From Asanoa hainanensis (GTDB taxonomy: Bacteria > Actinomycetota > Actinomycetes > Mycobacteriales > Micromonosporaceae): a stretch of DNA of 64,000 bases. A model generated the notes under the pieces. That model was not told the DNA's origin and made no database searches. It was given only the letters and a program-made list of their open reading frames with translations. This document shows, piece by piece, positions 1 to 8,490 of this stretch. The stretch lies in contig NZ_FZPH01000009.1 of NCBI RefSeq assembly GCF_900188485.1, positions 62,001 to 126,000 of the forward strand. Direction: 5' to 3'. A program made the position numbers and the translations under genes. The stretch's first letter is position 1; each line of letters begins with the position of its first letter.

Positions 1-1649
1 CCGACGTCCAGCAGCGCGGCCGCGAGCGAAGCGCCGGCCGACGGCACCGGCAGCAGAGCCAGCCGCCGCAACAGCAGGGCCGCCGACTCGTCGACCAGTC
101 GAAGGCTCTCCGCGAACACGGCCCGCACATCCCGGTCACCCACGGCCAGCTCGTCCAGCCGCGACCGCTCGTCGTCGAGCCGCGCCGCCATCCGTTCCAG
201 CGACGTCCCCGGTTGCCGGGCGAGCCGCACACCCACGATCCGCAACGCCAACGGCAGGCCACCACACAGCGACAGGAGCCGGCGGGCCGCGTCGGGCTCG
301 TCGACCGTACGCGATCGCCCAGAGACGTTGTCCAATAACGCCGCCGCGTCACGCGCGCCCAGCACGCCCGGCTCGACCGCGACGGCCCCGTCGAGACCGG
401 ACAAAGTAGACCGCGATGTCACGATGGTCCGGCATCCAGGCGCGCCCGGCAAAAGCGGCCGCACCTGAGCCTCACCGGCCGCGTTGTCCAGGACCAGCAA
501 CGGCCGACGTTCGGCCATTGTGGACCGGTAAAGACCAGCTCGGGCATCCCGGTCCGACGGCACCGACGGCCCGGGCAGACCCAACGAGCGCAGGATCGAG
601 CCCATCACCTGGTACGCCTCCGGCGGCGAAGGCTCCGTCCCGTGCAGGTCGACGAACACCGCCTCGGTGTCGAGCCGGTGCGCCAGGTGCACCGCGAGCG
701 TCGTCTTGCCCGCGCCACCCAGCCCCGAAGCACAGACGGTCACGGGCCGAGCAAAGGCGCCAGAGAGCAACGCCCCAACCCGCTCCAGCTCAGCCACCCG
801 CCCGGTGAAATACGCGACGTCGGCCGGCAACTGGAGAACGCGCGGCGCGGGCCGCGCCGGCGACCCACCGAACCACGCCCGGACCAGAGCGACCCCAGCC
901 CCCGTGTCACCGAGCAGCACATGCCGTTCCAGCGAACGCAGCTCCGCACCAGGATCAAGCCCCAACTCGTCAGCCAGAACCTGCTGCGCCCGCCGGTACG
1001 CGGCCAGCGCCTCCGCCTGCCGACCCTCCAGCGCCAACCCGAGCACATGCAGCACCCAGAACCGTTCCCGCAACGGCTCGGCCAGCACCAGGTCGGCGGT
1101 CTGCTCGGTGACCGGCCGACCGGCGAGCAGGTCGACGGCCAGGTGGCGTTGGAGTGCCTCCATCCGTTCGGCGTCGAGCAGCCCGCCCGCCGACCGGATC
1201 CGTTCGCCGGACGCGTCCTGGCACGCCCGCCCGCGCCACAGCCGCAACGCCGCCTCGTACCCTTTGCTCGCTCCGGACCAGTCCGCGGACGCCGCCCGCT
1301 GTGCGGCCCCCGCTGTCAGGGACCGGAACGCGCCCAGGTCGACCTCGACGGCGTCCGCGGCCAACCGGTAACCCGCCGGGTGCGTGGCCAGCAGCACCTG
1401 CGGGTTGAGACCGGCCGGTGCGAAGGCCCGCCGGATCCGGTGCACGGCGATCTGCAGCTGGTTGACCGCCGTGCGCGGCGGGGCCGCGCCCCAGACCATG
1501 TCGACCAGGTCGTCGACCTGCACGAGTACGCCCGACCGCAGCGCGAGCGCCGCCAGCACCGTCCGGGCCGGGGCACTGGTCAGGGCCGCCACCACGCCAT
1601 CCGCCACGATCTCGACGGCACCCAGGATCCGAACTTCGACAGCGGGCAC
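1..1649 (-). CDS. AfsR/SARP-family transcriptional regulator with NB-ARC domain (C-terminus outside window)
   Basis: The reading frame is open from a GTG at 1649 to the left edge, giving 549 codons; the C-terminus lies outside. The N-terminus (PAVEVRILGAVEIVADG) is a SARP OmpR-type winged helix, followed by a bacterial transcriptional activation domain at about residues 95-245 (YEAALRLWRGRA ... AYRRAQQVLADELGLDPG). An NB-ARC ATPase follows, with Walker A GLGGAGKTT, Walker B LLVLDN, IVTSRS and GLPLALRI. This is the AfsR architecture: DNA binding plus ATP-driven oligomerisation, usually controlling secondary metabolism. A TPR tail is expected beyond the edge. It is divergent from the hydrolase at 1804. 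Its target cannot be named from this window. Confidence 0.9.
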   Translation of the reverse strand, partial: MPAVEVRILGAVEIVADGVVAALTSAPARTVLAALALRSGVLVQVDDLVDMVWGAAPPRTAVNQLQIAVHRIRRAFAPAGLNPQVLLATHPAGYRLAADAVEVDLGAFRSLTAGAAQRAASADWSGASKGYEAALRLWRGRACQDASGERIRSAGGLLDAERMEALQRHLAVDLLAGRPVTEQTADLVLAEPLRERFWVLHVLGLALEGRQAEALAAYRRAQQVLADELGLDPGAELRSLERHVLLGDTGAGVALVRAWFGGSPARPAPRVLQLPADVAYFTGRVAELERVGALLSGAFARPVTVCASGLGGAGKTTLAVHLAHRLDTEAVFVDLHGTEPSPPEAYQVMGSILRSLGLPGPSVPSDRDARAGLYRSTMAERRPLLVLDNAAGEAQVRPLLPGAPGCRTIVTSRSTLSGLDGAVAVEPGVLGARDAAALLDNVSGRSRTVDEPDAARRLLSLCGGLPLALRIVGVRLARQPGTSLERMAARLDDERSRLDELAVGDRDVRAVFAESLRLVDESAALLLRRLALLPVPSAGASLAAALLDV

Positions 1650-1803
1650 AGCCGCACGCTACCGCTGCCGCGCCTCACGAAGCCCGGCGCTCTCGCGCGG
1701 TGAGACATCGTCTGACCCACCCGTCCCACGATCGCCGAGCGGGGTTTGGTTTGGCGATTGGCGGTTACGGGTGGATTGGTCCGATCAGACGAGGGAGACC
1801 ACC
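1650..1803. promoter_or_regulatory. Divergent intergenic region between SARP regulator and hydrolase
   Basis: This gap separates two divergent starts and must hold both promoters. I see GATTGG repeated at 1757-1780 and a widely spaced 8-bp inverted repeat (TCGTCTGA 1708-1715, TCAGACGA 1785-1792). No convincing -35/-10 pair was found. The GAGGGAG at 1791-1797 serves as ribosome binding site for the hydrolase. Confidence 0.4.
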
Positions 1804-2532
1804 ATGGCATTGCCCACGATCGTCCTGGTGCACGGCGCCTGGGCCGACGCGGCCAGCTGGAACGGTGTCGCGTCCGTGTTGCAGGCGCGCGGATTCACGG
1901 TCTACGCCCCACCGAACCCGCTACGCGGCGTGACCATCGACGCGCCGTACATCGCATCGTTCAACGCCCAGCGTACGAGCGGGCCCGTGGTCCTGGTTGG
2001 ACACTCGTACGGTGGCCTGGTCATCACCAACGCCGCCCTCGGCGGCGGCGACGTGAAAGCGCTCGTCTACGTCGACGCGTTCATCCCCGACGAGGGCGAC
2101 ACGACCTTCGGGATGCTGGCCAACGCCGGTTCGGCGCTGGACGTCCCGGACCCGTCGACGGTGTTCGACGTGGCCGGCTACCCGGGCGGTCCGCAGGGCG
2201 ACGCCGACGCGTTCCTCAAGCCGGACGCCGTGCACCAGTCCTTCGCGCAGGACTTGCCGGAGGCGGACCGGTGGCTGATCGCCGCGGGCCAGCGGCCGCT
2301 GACGTTGAGCGCCAACCAGATCCCGTCCGGCGCACCGGCGTGGAAGAGCCTGCCGAGCTGGGCCGTGATCGGCACGCAGGACAAGATCATTCCGCCGGTG
2401 GCGCAGCGCCGCATGGCCGAGCGGGCGGGCGCGACCATCACCGAGGTCGAGGCCTCGCACGTCTCGCTGATCTCGCATCCGGAGGCGGCGACGGACGCCG
2501 TTCTGGCCGCATCGGCGGCTGTCGGTGGGTGA
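1804..2532 (+). CDS. Alpha/beta-fold hydrolase (esterase-like)
   Basis: A 242-residue protein starting at the ATG at 1804, 6 nt after a GAGGGAG Shine-Dalgarno; upstream in-frame starts fall inside the regulator's region and are rejected. It opens with the fold's first strand and oxyanion loop (IVLVHGAWADAASW), has the nucleophile elbow GHSYGG near residue 69, an acid loop around VIGTQDKIIPP and a catalytic His in EASHVSLISHP. This matches the small cofactor-free hydrolases related to plant methylesterase/salicylate-binding esterases. No signal peptide is visible, so it is cytosolic. The substrate is unknown. It is followed 3 nt later by a DNA glycosylase gene, probably co-transcribed. Confidence 0.9.
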   Translation: MALPTIVLVHGAWADAASWNGVASVLQARGFTVYAPPNPLRGVTIDAPYIASFNAQRTSGPVVLVGHSYGGLVITNAALGGGDVKALVYVDAFIPDEGDTTFGMLANAGSALDVPDPSTVFDVAGYPGGPQGDADAFLKPDAVHQSFAQDLPEADRWLIAAGQRPLTLSANQIPSGAPAWKSLPSWAVIGTQDKIIPPVAQRRMAERAGATITEVEASHVSLISHPEAATDAVLAASAAVGG

Positions 2533-2535
2533 CTG

Positions 2536-3159
2536 TTGCCGCGCATCGCCCTGGCCGCCGCGATCGAGGAGGTGGCGGCGCGGGACCGGACCTTCGCGCG
2601 GTTGGTGGCGACGGTGGGCCCGATCCGTTTCCTGCCAAGGACTCCGGACGGACCGTTCGGCATGCTGGTCCGGGCGATCTGCTCCCAGCAGATCTCGGCG
2701 GCGTCCGCCCAGGCCATCATCGGCCGGCTCGCCGCCGCGATGGGTGGGCTGTTCACCCCGGAAGCCCTGGCGGAGGCGTCGGACGAGGTGATGCGCGAGG
2801 CCGGCCTGTCCCGCAACAAGATGGTCTCGCTGCGGGACCTGTCCGCGAAGGTCCTCGACGGCACGGTCGACGTCAGCCCGTCGACCAGACAAACCGACGA
2901 AGAGATCATCGAGCGATTGACGACGGTACGGGGGATCGGCCGCTGGAGCGCCGAGATGTACCTCATGCACTGCCTCCGCCGCCTCGACGTCTGGCCGGCC
3001 GGCGACCTGGACGTCCGCGAGGGCTACGCCCGCACCTGGCAGGTCGACCCGCGACCGACCGAAAGGGAACTGCTGCCGCTGGGCGACCCGTTCCGCCCGT
3101 ACCGCTCGGTCGTGGCCCGCTACTGCCAGGAGGCCGTGTTCCTCGACCTACGGAGCTAG
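2536..3159 (+). CDS. DNA-3-methyladenine glycosylase II (AlkA-like, HhH-GPD)
   Basis: A 207-residue base-excision repair enzyme of the HhH-GPD superfamily that removes alkylated bases. The helix-hairpin-helix is LTTVRGIGRWSAEMYLM near residues 130-146, and the catalytic Asp is expected in the following PAGDLDVREG. There is no N-terminal AlkA accessory domain and no Cys cluster for an iron-sulfur centre, so it is the short single-domain form. The start is a TTG 3 nt after the hydrolase stop; no better in-frame start lies nearby, so translation is probably coupled. The pairing with an esterase has no obvious functional logic. Confidence 0.88.
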   Translation: MPRIALAAAIEEVAARDRTFARLVATVGPIRFLPRTPDGPFGMLVRAICSQQISAASAQAIIGRLAAAMGGLFTPEALAEASDEVMREAGLSRNKMVSLRDLSAKVLDGTVDVSPSTRQTDEEIIERLTTVRGIGRWSAEMYLMHCLRRLDVWPAGDLDVREGYARTWQVDPRPTERELLPLGDPFRPYRSVVARYCQEAVFLDLRS

Positions 3160-3224
3160 GACGTGGTCCAAGCCGCGCCGGGGCAATGATCCGCGAGCTA
3201 CGCCGTGGCGTTAGCCTCGTCCGC

Positions 3225-3962
3225 ATGGTGACGCGGCTGGTGCACATCACGATGAAGGCTCGGGACCTGAACGCGCTCGGCGATTTCTGGGCGCAGGCGC
3301 TCGGCTGGGGCGTCATCGTCGAGGAACCCGGCGTTGTCATCAACATCGAGCCCGAAGGCTTCCACTATCCCGACCCGGCCGCGATCTCGATCGACATGGT
3401 CGTCTCCGCCGAGCCGAAGACCGTCAAGAACCGCGTCCACGTCGACCTGGCGACCACCTCGACGGCCCACCAGGCCGAGCTGGTCGCGCGCCTGACGGAG
3501 CTCGGCGCTAAACCCGTCGACGTCGGCCAGGGCGACGACGCCTCGTGGATCCCCATGGCCGACCCGGAGGGCAACGAGTTCTGCGTGCTGGCCCCCGGGC
3601 CGCTCGTCCAGGACACCGGCCCGATCGCCTCGGTCGTCGTCGACTGCGCGGATCCGCGCGCCATGGCCCGCTTCTGGGGCGAGGCCACGGACTGGACCCT
3701 GCTCAAGGCGACCGACGAGAGCGCGGCGTTCCGTTCGTCGACGGGCCTCGGCCCGTACCTCCAGTTCCTCCGCACCCCCGACGTGAAGACCGTGTGGAAC
3801 AGGGTCCATCTCGACGTCCGCCCTTACGCGGATGGCGACCCGGACGCCGAGGCCGCCAGGTTGCGGGCCCTCGGCGCCACCAAGATCGAGCTGGACGGCA
3901 TCGGATGGCAGGTCTTCGCCGACCCCGAGGGCAACGAGTTCTGCCTGCTCACCCCGCGCTGA
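3225..3962 (+). CDS. Two-domain VOC (glyoxalase/bleomycin-resistance fold) protein
   Basis: A 245-residue protein made of two tandem vicinal-oxygen-chelate modules, roughly residues 1-120 and 125-245. Each opens with a beta-alpha-beta start (VTRLVHITMKARDLNALGDFW; IASVVVDCADPRAMARFWG) and ends with the module signature DPEGNEFCVLAP or DPEGNEFCLLTP, where the Glu is a possible metal ligand. Such proteins act as dioxygenases, isomerases or drug-binding resistance proteins; nothing visible decides between these. The ATG at 3225 is preferred over GTG 3228, though neither has a clear Shine-Dalgarno. It converges with the SDR, 3 nt apart. Confidence 0.85.
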   Translation: MVTRLVHITMKARDLNALGDFWAQALGWGVIVEEPGVVINIEPEGFHYPDPAAISIDMVVSAEPKTVKNRVHVDLATTSTAHQAELVARLTELGAKPVDVGQGDDASWIPMADPEGNEFCVLAPGPLVQDTGPIASVVVDCADPRAMARFWGEATDWTLLKATDESAAFRSSTGLGPYLQFLRTPDVKTVWNRVHLDVRPYADGDPDAEAARLRALGATKIELDGIGWQVFADPEGNEFCLLTPR

Positions 3963-3965
3963 CCG

Positions 3966-4907
3966 TCAGCCGAGCAGCGGCAGGGCCAGCTCCCACAGGC
4001 GGTCGGCGGCTTCCGGGTCGAGGGCATGTGCGGCCACGCCGTTTCTTCCGTTCGGGCCACCGGGTACGACGGGCGACTCCCGGTTGTCCTCGAAGTAGCG
4101 CCCGGTCACGCCTTCGACGGTCGGTGACGCGGCCAGCAGCACCGTGGTCGACGCGCCCTCCTCGGGCGTCTTGAAGTGCGCCGGGACCACCAGTTCGCCG
4201 GTCTCGGACATCGCGCCGAAGCTCATCATCGTCGCGCGGTCGAGGTGCCGCTGCAGCTTCGTGTGGATCGACCCCGGAGCGACGGCGTTCGCGGTGATGC
4301 CGTTTGCCGCCCACCGCCGGGCGATCCCGACCGCGAGCAGCACGTCGGCCGTCTTGGACTGCGCGTACGCGGCCCACGCCTCGTACGGCCGCCGCTCGAA
4401 CTGCGGGTCCTCGAAGTCCATCGGCGAGCGAAGATGCGCGCCCGAGCTCACCGTCACGACCCGCGCGTCGCCGGCCGCCGCGAGCGCGTCGTGCAGCCGG
4501 TAGGCGAGCGCGAAGTGGCCCAGGTAGTTGGTCGCGAGCTGGAGCTCCCAACCGCCCGGCGTGGTCTGGCGGGTCGGCAGCGCCATGATGCCCGCGTTGG
4601 CGACGAGCGCGTGCAACGGCCCGGACCAACCGTCGGCGAACGCCGCCACCGAGTCGAGGTCGGCCAGGTCGAGCCGGCTCGCCGACACCCGACCGGCACC
4701 GGGGCGGGCGGCGATCTCGTCGATGATCGGCTTGGCGTCGGCGGGCTCGCGGGTGGCCACGGTCACCTCCGCGCCGGCTCCCGCGAGGGCCCGGACGGTC
4801 TCCGCGCCGATCCCGGATGCACCCCCGGTGACGATCATCCGGCGACCGGTCAGATCAACTCCGGCCAGGATCTGGGCAGCGGTGGTACGAGCGTCGAACT
4901 CAGTCAT
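3966..4907 (-). CDS. Short-chain dehydrogenase/reductase (retinol-dehydrogenase/WWOX-like)
   Basis: A 313-residue classical SDR. It has the nucleotide-binding TGGASGIG (about residues 27-34), the NAG motif (LVANAGI), the active-site Ser in TVSSGAH and the Tyr-Lys pair in YAQSK. The long insert after Ser (MDFEDPQFERRPYEAW) and C-terminal extension are typical of WW-domain-oxidoreductase/retinol-dehydrogenase-like SDRs. The basic residue after the first strand (ATREP) suggests NADP(H). It is divergent from the AraC regulator at 4982, which probably controls it. The substrate is unknown. Confidence 0.9.
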   Translation of the reverse strand: MTEFDARTTAAQILAGVDLTGRRMIVTGGASGIGAETVRALAGAGAEVTVATREPADAKPIIDEIAARPGAGRVSASRLDLADLDSVAAFADGWSGPLHALVANAGIMALPTRQTTPGGWELQLATNYLGHFALAYRLHDALAAAGDARVVTVSSGAHLRSPMDFEDPQFERRPYEAWAAYAQSKTADVLLAVGIARRWAANGITANAVAPGSIHTKLQRHLDRATMMSFGAMSETGELVVPAHFKTPEEGASTTVLLAASPTVEGVTGRYFEDNRESPVVPGGPNGRNGVAAHALDPEAADRLWELALPLLG

Positions 4908-4928
4908 GGCTGCTACGGTACGAAGTGA

Positions 4929-4942
4929 TCATCGGACGATGA
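4929..4942. promoter_or_regulatory. Palindromic operator candidate between SDR and AraC genes
   Basis: The 14-bp inverted repeat TCATCG-GA-CGATGA sits in the 74-bp gap between the two divergent starts, 22 bp from the SDR start and 40 bp from the AraC start. Its position and symmetry suggest a binding site for the AraC regulator or another protein. No experimental consensus is available to compare with. Confidence 0.45.
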
Positions 4943-4981
4943 ATAGTTCACAATCCGGCCTTCTTTAGCGAGCGTCCAGCC

Positions 4982-5893
4982 ATGGATCCACTGGAAGACG
5001 TCCTGACCCTGACCGCCGCCACCGGTCACCTGTCCACGAGCATGGCCGCCGGCGGGCGCTGGGGCCTGCGATTCACCCCGCTGGACGGGGTCAAGTTCAA
5101 CGCCATCCGGCGCGGTCGCTGCCTGTTGCGGGTCGACGGCCTGGCCGACCCGCTCGCGCTCACCGCCGGCGACTGCTTCCTGCTCACCCGCCCGGTGCCG
5201 TTCGAGCTGGCCAGCGATGCCGACGCACCCGTCGAGCCGGCCGATCCCGTCTTCCGGGCCGCGATCGACCGGGTCGCGCGGGTGGGCACCGGCGACGAGG
5301 TCTTCCTGATCGGCGGGCGGTTCAGCTTCCGCGGCCGGGCCCGGGCGCTGCTCCTCGACGGCCTGCCGCCGGTGATCCACATCCCGGGCGCGACCCCTGA
5401 GGCGGACGCCGTGCACTGGGCGATCGACCGGATCGACCGCGAGGTACGGCGCTCGCAGATCGGATCGACGCTCGTGGCCGAGCACCTGGCCGTGGTGATG
5501 CTGATCCAGGTGCTCCGGTTCCATCTGGCCACCGCGGCCGCGCCCGCGTCAGGTTGGCTGGCCGGGCTGACGGATCCGGTTGTCGGCCCGGCGTTGCGCG
5601 CGATGCACGACCGCCCGGCCGATCGGTGGACGGTCGAGGCGTTGGCATCCGCGGCGGCCGTTTCGAGATCGACGCTCGCGGCCCGGTTCAGTGCTCTCGT
5701 CGGCAAGGGCCCGCTGGACTATCTGACCGGTTGGCGGATCGAGTTGGCCGCGGACCGGCTGCGGCGCGGCGACGGCACGCTCGCGAGCATCGCGCGGGAC
5801 GTCGGGTACGGATCGGAGAGCGCGTTGAGCGTCGCCTTCAAGCGGGTCACCGGCTCGTCGCCGACGGCGTACCGGGGGAGTCCCTCGATCTAA
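4982..5893 (+). CDS. AraC-family transcriptional regulator with N-terminal cupin
   Basis: A 303-residue regulator. The N-terminal ~170 residues form a cupin sensor (GRCLLRVDGLADPLALTAGDCFLLTRP), and the C-terminal ~100 residues hold two helix-turn-helix motifs (WTVEALASAAAVSRSTLAARFSALVG and TLASIARDVGYGSESALSVAFKRVTGSSP), the typical AraC/XylS end. Members with this cupin often activate a divergent oxidoreductase gene, which fits the SDR at 3966-4907. The start at ATG 4982 is the first in frame after the operator region. The ligand is unknown. Confidence 0.9.
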   Translation: MDPLEDVLTLTAATGHLSTSMAAGGRWGLRFTPLDGVKFNAIRRGRCLLRVDGLADPLALTAGDCFLLTRPVPFELASDADAPVEPADPVFRAAIDRVARVGTGDEVFLIGGRFSFRGRARALLLDGLPPVIHIPGATPEADAVHWAIDRIDREVRRSQIGSTLVAEHLAVVMLIQVLRFHLATAAAPASGWLAGLTDPVVGPALRAMHDRPADRWTVEALASAAAVSRSTLAARFSALVGKGPLDYLTGWRIELAADRLRRGDGTLASIARDVGYGSESALSVAFKRVTGSSPTAYRGSPSI

Positions 5894-5955
5894 GCGATTT
5901 GCCCGTTTGGTTCGCTGGGGCCGCGTAGCCGGCGGTGGCCTGGTCTGATCTTCGC

Positions 5956-6885
5956 GTGAAAGTTCCGTGGGCCGCGTTCGCCTCCGTTGCCGCGGTCCTG
6001 GCGGTGGTCGCCGTGCTCGTCTCGTCGTGGCCGTCGACCACGCCAGCGCCGCGGTTCGTGCTGGCCTCGCCGACGGTGGCCGCGCCGACATCGACCGTTT
6101 CGCCGTGGCCGTCGCCGTCGGCTCGCCTGACGTCGTCAGGGGACCCTTCGCCGACGTCCAGCCTTCGGGTTCCGGAGCCCACGTCGGTGCCGGGTGCCAC
6201 GCAGCAGGGGAGACGGCCGCCGGTTGTCAACAACGGTCCGCGTACGGGCAATCTGGTCGCTTTGACCTTCGACGCGGACATGACCGTGTCGATGAAGGCG
6301 TCACTCGACTCCGGAAGGGTCAAGTCCTACGCCAACCTGCGCATTCTCGACCAGTTGGAGCGCGAGCGCGTACCCGCGACGTTCTTCCTCACCGGAATGT
6401 GGGTGGAGCGCTATCCGCAGGTGACGCGCCGGATCGCCCGCAATGAGCGGTTCGAGCTCGCGAACCATACCTACGGTCACGAATCCTTTGTGGATTCCTG
6501 CTACGGGTTGCCACGGATCGCGTCGTCGAAGATGACGTCCGATGTGGACAAGACCTTTAAGATCATCAGCCGGTACGGGGGTCGGCAGACCCGTTTCTTC
6601 CGTTTCCCTGGGCTGTGCCACGACCGTGCCGCGTTGGATGCGTTGGCCCCGCTGGGTGTCACGGTGGTGGACGGGGATGTGGTCAGTGGCGACCCGTTCG
6701 CGAAGCGGTGGCAGCCGATCGTCAAGGCGGTGCTGTCCAACGTACGCCCGGGTTCGGTCATCATCCTGCATGTCACGGAGGCGAACGCTCCGATGACCGA
6801 CGACGCGCTGCCCCACATTCTCGCGGGCCTGCGGGAGCGGGGACTTCAACCCGCGATGCTGTCGGAGGTGCTCGCCACGCGGTAA
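5956..6885 (+). CDS. Secreted/membrane-anchored polysaccharide deacetylase (NodB domain)
   Basis: About 309 residues. A signal/anchor segment (VPWAAFASVAAVLAVVAVLV) is followed by a Ser/Pro/Thr-rich linker of about 65 residues and a carbohydrate-esterase-4 domain. The NodB motif 1 is TFDAD instead of the usual TFDDG, keeping both Asp; motif 2 is NHTYGHESF with both metal His; then FFRFPG, a VVDGDVVSGDP segment and the late His in ILHVTE. The predicted role is N-deacetylation of peptidoglycan or chitin-like glycans outside the membrane. GTG 5956 is favoured because it begins just before the hydrophobic segment; GTG 5935 is possible. Its 3' end overlaps the convergent TetR gene by 40 nt. Confidence 0.88.
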   Translation: MKVPWAAFASVAAVLAVVAVLVSSWPSTTPAPRFVLASPTVAAPTSTVSPWPSPSARLTSSGDPSPTSSLRVPEPTSVPGATQQGRRPPVVNNGPRTGNLVALTFDADMTVSMKASLDSGRVKSYANLRILDQLERERVPATFFLTGMWVERYPQVTRRIARNERFELANHTYGHESFVDSCYGLPRIASSKMTSDVDKTFKIISRYGGRQTRFFRFPGLCHDRAALDALAPLGVTVVDGDVVSGDPFAKRWQPIVKAVLSNVRPGSVIILHVTEANAPMTDDALPHILAGLRERGLQPAMLSEVLATR

Positions 6886-7541
6886 CGCTCGAGCCCGTCG
6901 AGCAACAGGTCGAGGGTGAACTCGAACTCGACCTGACTGTCGCACCACCCGAGCGTCGGGTCAGCGGCGCCGTGCATCTCGTGCGCCACCATGGCCGTCA
7001 GGTTGGGCAACGCCGCGGCCATCGCGGCCAGGTCGGCTTCGGCATCATCGGGCTCGAGACTCCCACCGGCGGCCGCGGGACTGAACACCTCCTGCGCGAA
7101 CCCGAACGGCATGCTCCCGAAAGCATGAATGGCGCGATGCGCGAGATGGTACGAGAACCCGGCGTCGACAAGCGTCCCGACGATCCGATCGAAGTATGCG
7201 TAGACGCCGCCGGGAATGGTGCGCCGGGTGGTGAGTAGTCCGGGTGCCCACGGGTGGCGCAGCATCACCTGCCGGGCGGCGAGAAACTGCTGCCTGAGGT
7301 GCGCGCGCCAGTCAGCCTGATCGCTTGTCTTGACGATCTCGTCGAGCACGGTAGAGATGACGCCGTCGAGCAGCTCCTCTTTGCCGGCGACGTAGAAGTA
7401 GAGCGACATAGCCTCGACCCCGAGCTCCGCCGCCAAGCGCCGCATAGTGAGCGCCTTGATCCCCTCGGCGTCGACGAGCCTGACAGCAGTGGCGAGCACG
7501 CGCTCGCGGCTGAGCGGCTCCCGAAATGTCTTAGCTGTCAT
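6846..7541 (-). CDS. TetR-family transcriptional regulator
   Basis: About 231 residues. The N-terminal helix-turn-helix is SRERVLATAVRLVDAEGIKALTMRRLAAELGVEAMSLYFYVAGKEELL, and the rest is a TetR_C-type ligand-binding domain (DWRAHLRQQFLAAR ... HPWAPGLL) as in TetR proper. I chose ATG 7541 (upstream GGGAAG) over ATG 7589 because the longer form would read through two operator-like palindromes. It is divergent from the DUF4386 membrane protein at 7632 and most likely represses it and itself. The inducer is unknown. Confidence 0.9.
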   Translation of the reverse strand: MTAKTFREPLSRERVLATAVRLVDAEGIKALTMRRLAAELGVEAMSLYFYVAGKEELLDGVISTVLDEIVKTSDQADWRAHLRQQFLAARQVMLRHPWAPGLLTTRRTIPGGVYAYFDRIVGTLVDAGFSYHLAHRAIHAFGSMPFGFAQEVFSPAAAGGSLEPDDAEADLAAMAAALPNLTAMVAHEMHGAADPTLGWCDSQVEFEFTLDLLLDGLERYRVASTSDSIAG

Positions 7542-7566
7542 CCACTTCCCAACCCTTGTGGCGCCA

Positions 7567-7603
7567 CCTTGCCATGTAAGGCACCCCACCTTACGTTGTA
7601 AGG
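7567..7603. promoter_or_regulatory. Two tandem 15-bp TetR operator palindromes
   Basis: A perfect inverted repeat CCTTAC-GTT-GTAAGG lies at 7589-7603. A near copy, CCTTGC-CAT-GTAAGG, lies at 7567-7581. Their starts are 22 bp apart, two helical turns, so two dimers would bind the same face. They sit between the divergent TetR (start 7541) and DUF4386 (start 7632) genes, a classic autorepressor arrangement. Confidence 0.7.
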
Positions 7604-7631
7604 CCAGACCTCGACGAGGGAGCCAAAGGAC

Positions 7632-8321
7632 ATGGACCCGCTGATCCGCACCGCCCGCGTGACGGGCCTGCTCTACCTGGGCCTGGCCGTCTCGGGCGCT
7701 CTAGGTTTCCTACTGATCCGATCGCGCCTGTACGACCCCGACAACGCCGCGACGACGCTGTCCAACGTGGTGGCCCACGAGTCACTGGCCCGCGCGGGCA
7801 TCGCCTTCGAACTGCTCACAGTCCTGACACAGGCCCTGGTAGCGGTGTGGTTCTACCGTCTGTTCCACGCGGCGGACCGCTTCGCGGCAGGCGGCATAGC
7901 CGCCTTCGGCCTAGCCAACGCGCTAGCCATCCTCTCGAGCGCGGCGCTGCTCGCGACGGCCCTGGACGCGGCCCTACGCGGAGAAGCGGCGACTGTCCAA
8001 CTGCTCTACGGCATCAGCGACAACCTGTGGGGAGTCGGAGCCCTATTCTTCGGCCTGTGGCTGATCCCCATGGGCCAGGCCGTACTGCGCTCAGGCTGGC
8101 TACCGAGCAAGCTGGGCTGGCTCTTGATCGCAGGCGGCATCGGCTACGTACTGAGCGCCTTCCTCCGCTACGTATCCCCAGACGCCCAACCCATCGCCGA
8201 CATCCTCGCCTTCCCAGCCACCGCCGGCGAGTTCTGGATGATCGGCTACCTACTACTCCGAGGTGTCCGCAGACGGCCCGCCAGCCACGCCGCAGCTACG
8301 CTAGAACCAGCAGCCAACTGA
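7632..8321 (+). CDS. DUF4386 multi-pass membrane protein
   Basis: A 229-residue integral membrane protein with about six hydrophobic segments (for example VTGLLYLGLAVSGALGFLLI and GGIAAFGLANALAILSSAALL). The opening IRTARVTGLLYLGLAVSG and the segment GISDNLWGVGALFFGLWLIPMG are characteristic of the DUF4386 family, whose function is not established. An AAAGGA ribosome binding site precedes ATG 7632. It lies opposite a TetR regulator with two operator boxes between them, which suggests an inducible stress or transport-related role; that is inference. Confidence 0.85.
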   Translation: MDPLIRTARVTGLLYLGLAVSGALGFLLIRSRLYDPDNAATTLSNVVAHESLARAGIAFELLTVLTQALVAVWFYRLFHAADRFAAGGIAAFGLANALAILSSAALLATALDAALRGEAATVQLLYGISDNLWGVGALFFGLWLIPMGQAVLRSGWLPSKLGWLLIAGGIGYVLSAFLRYVSPDAQPIADILAFPATAGEFWMIGYLLLRGVRRRPASHAAATLEPAAN

Positions 8322-8490
8322 CCGGTCTATTCATGGTTGGCCAGCTCAGAGCGTGCCTAAAGAAGCCGTGGCCGGTAAGTTGACTTGGGCATCACCGTCC
8401 ATCAAGCACACGAACGTCGTTCGAAACACGCGCCAGAGAAACCGATGAAGAATTCCAGTTCTTGATCTATAACGGCGCAGGTCAGCAAGT

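Noticed and set aside
1708-1792. 8-bp inverted repeat TCGTCTGA/TCAGACGA as an operator
   Set aside because: The arms are 69 bp apart and one overlaps the ribosome binding site; too weak to support.
1384-1803. Extended N-terminus for the alpha/beta hydrolase
   Set aside because: The extension overlaps the SARP gene on the other strand and has no family similarity; the ATG at 1804 has a good ribosome binding site.
3958-3970. Palindrome GCTGACCGTCAGC at the VOC/SDR junction as a terminator
   Set aside because: The loop would be too small for a stable hairpin and both stop codons lie in it; symmetry is probably incidental.
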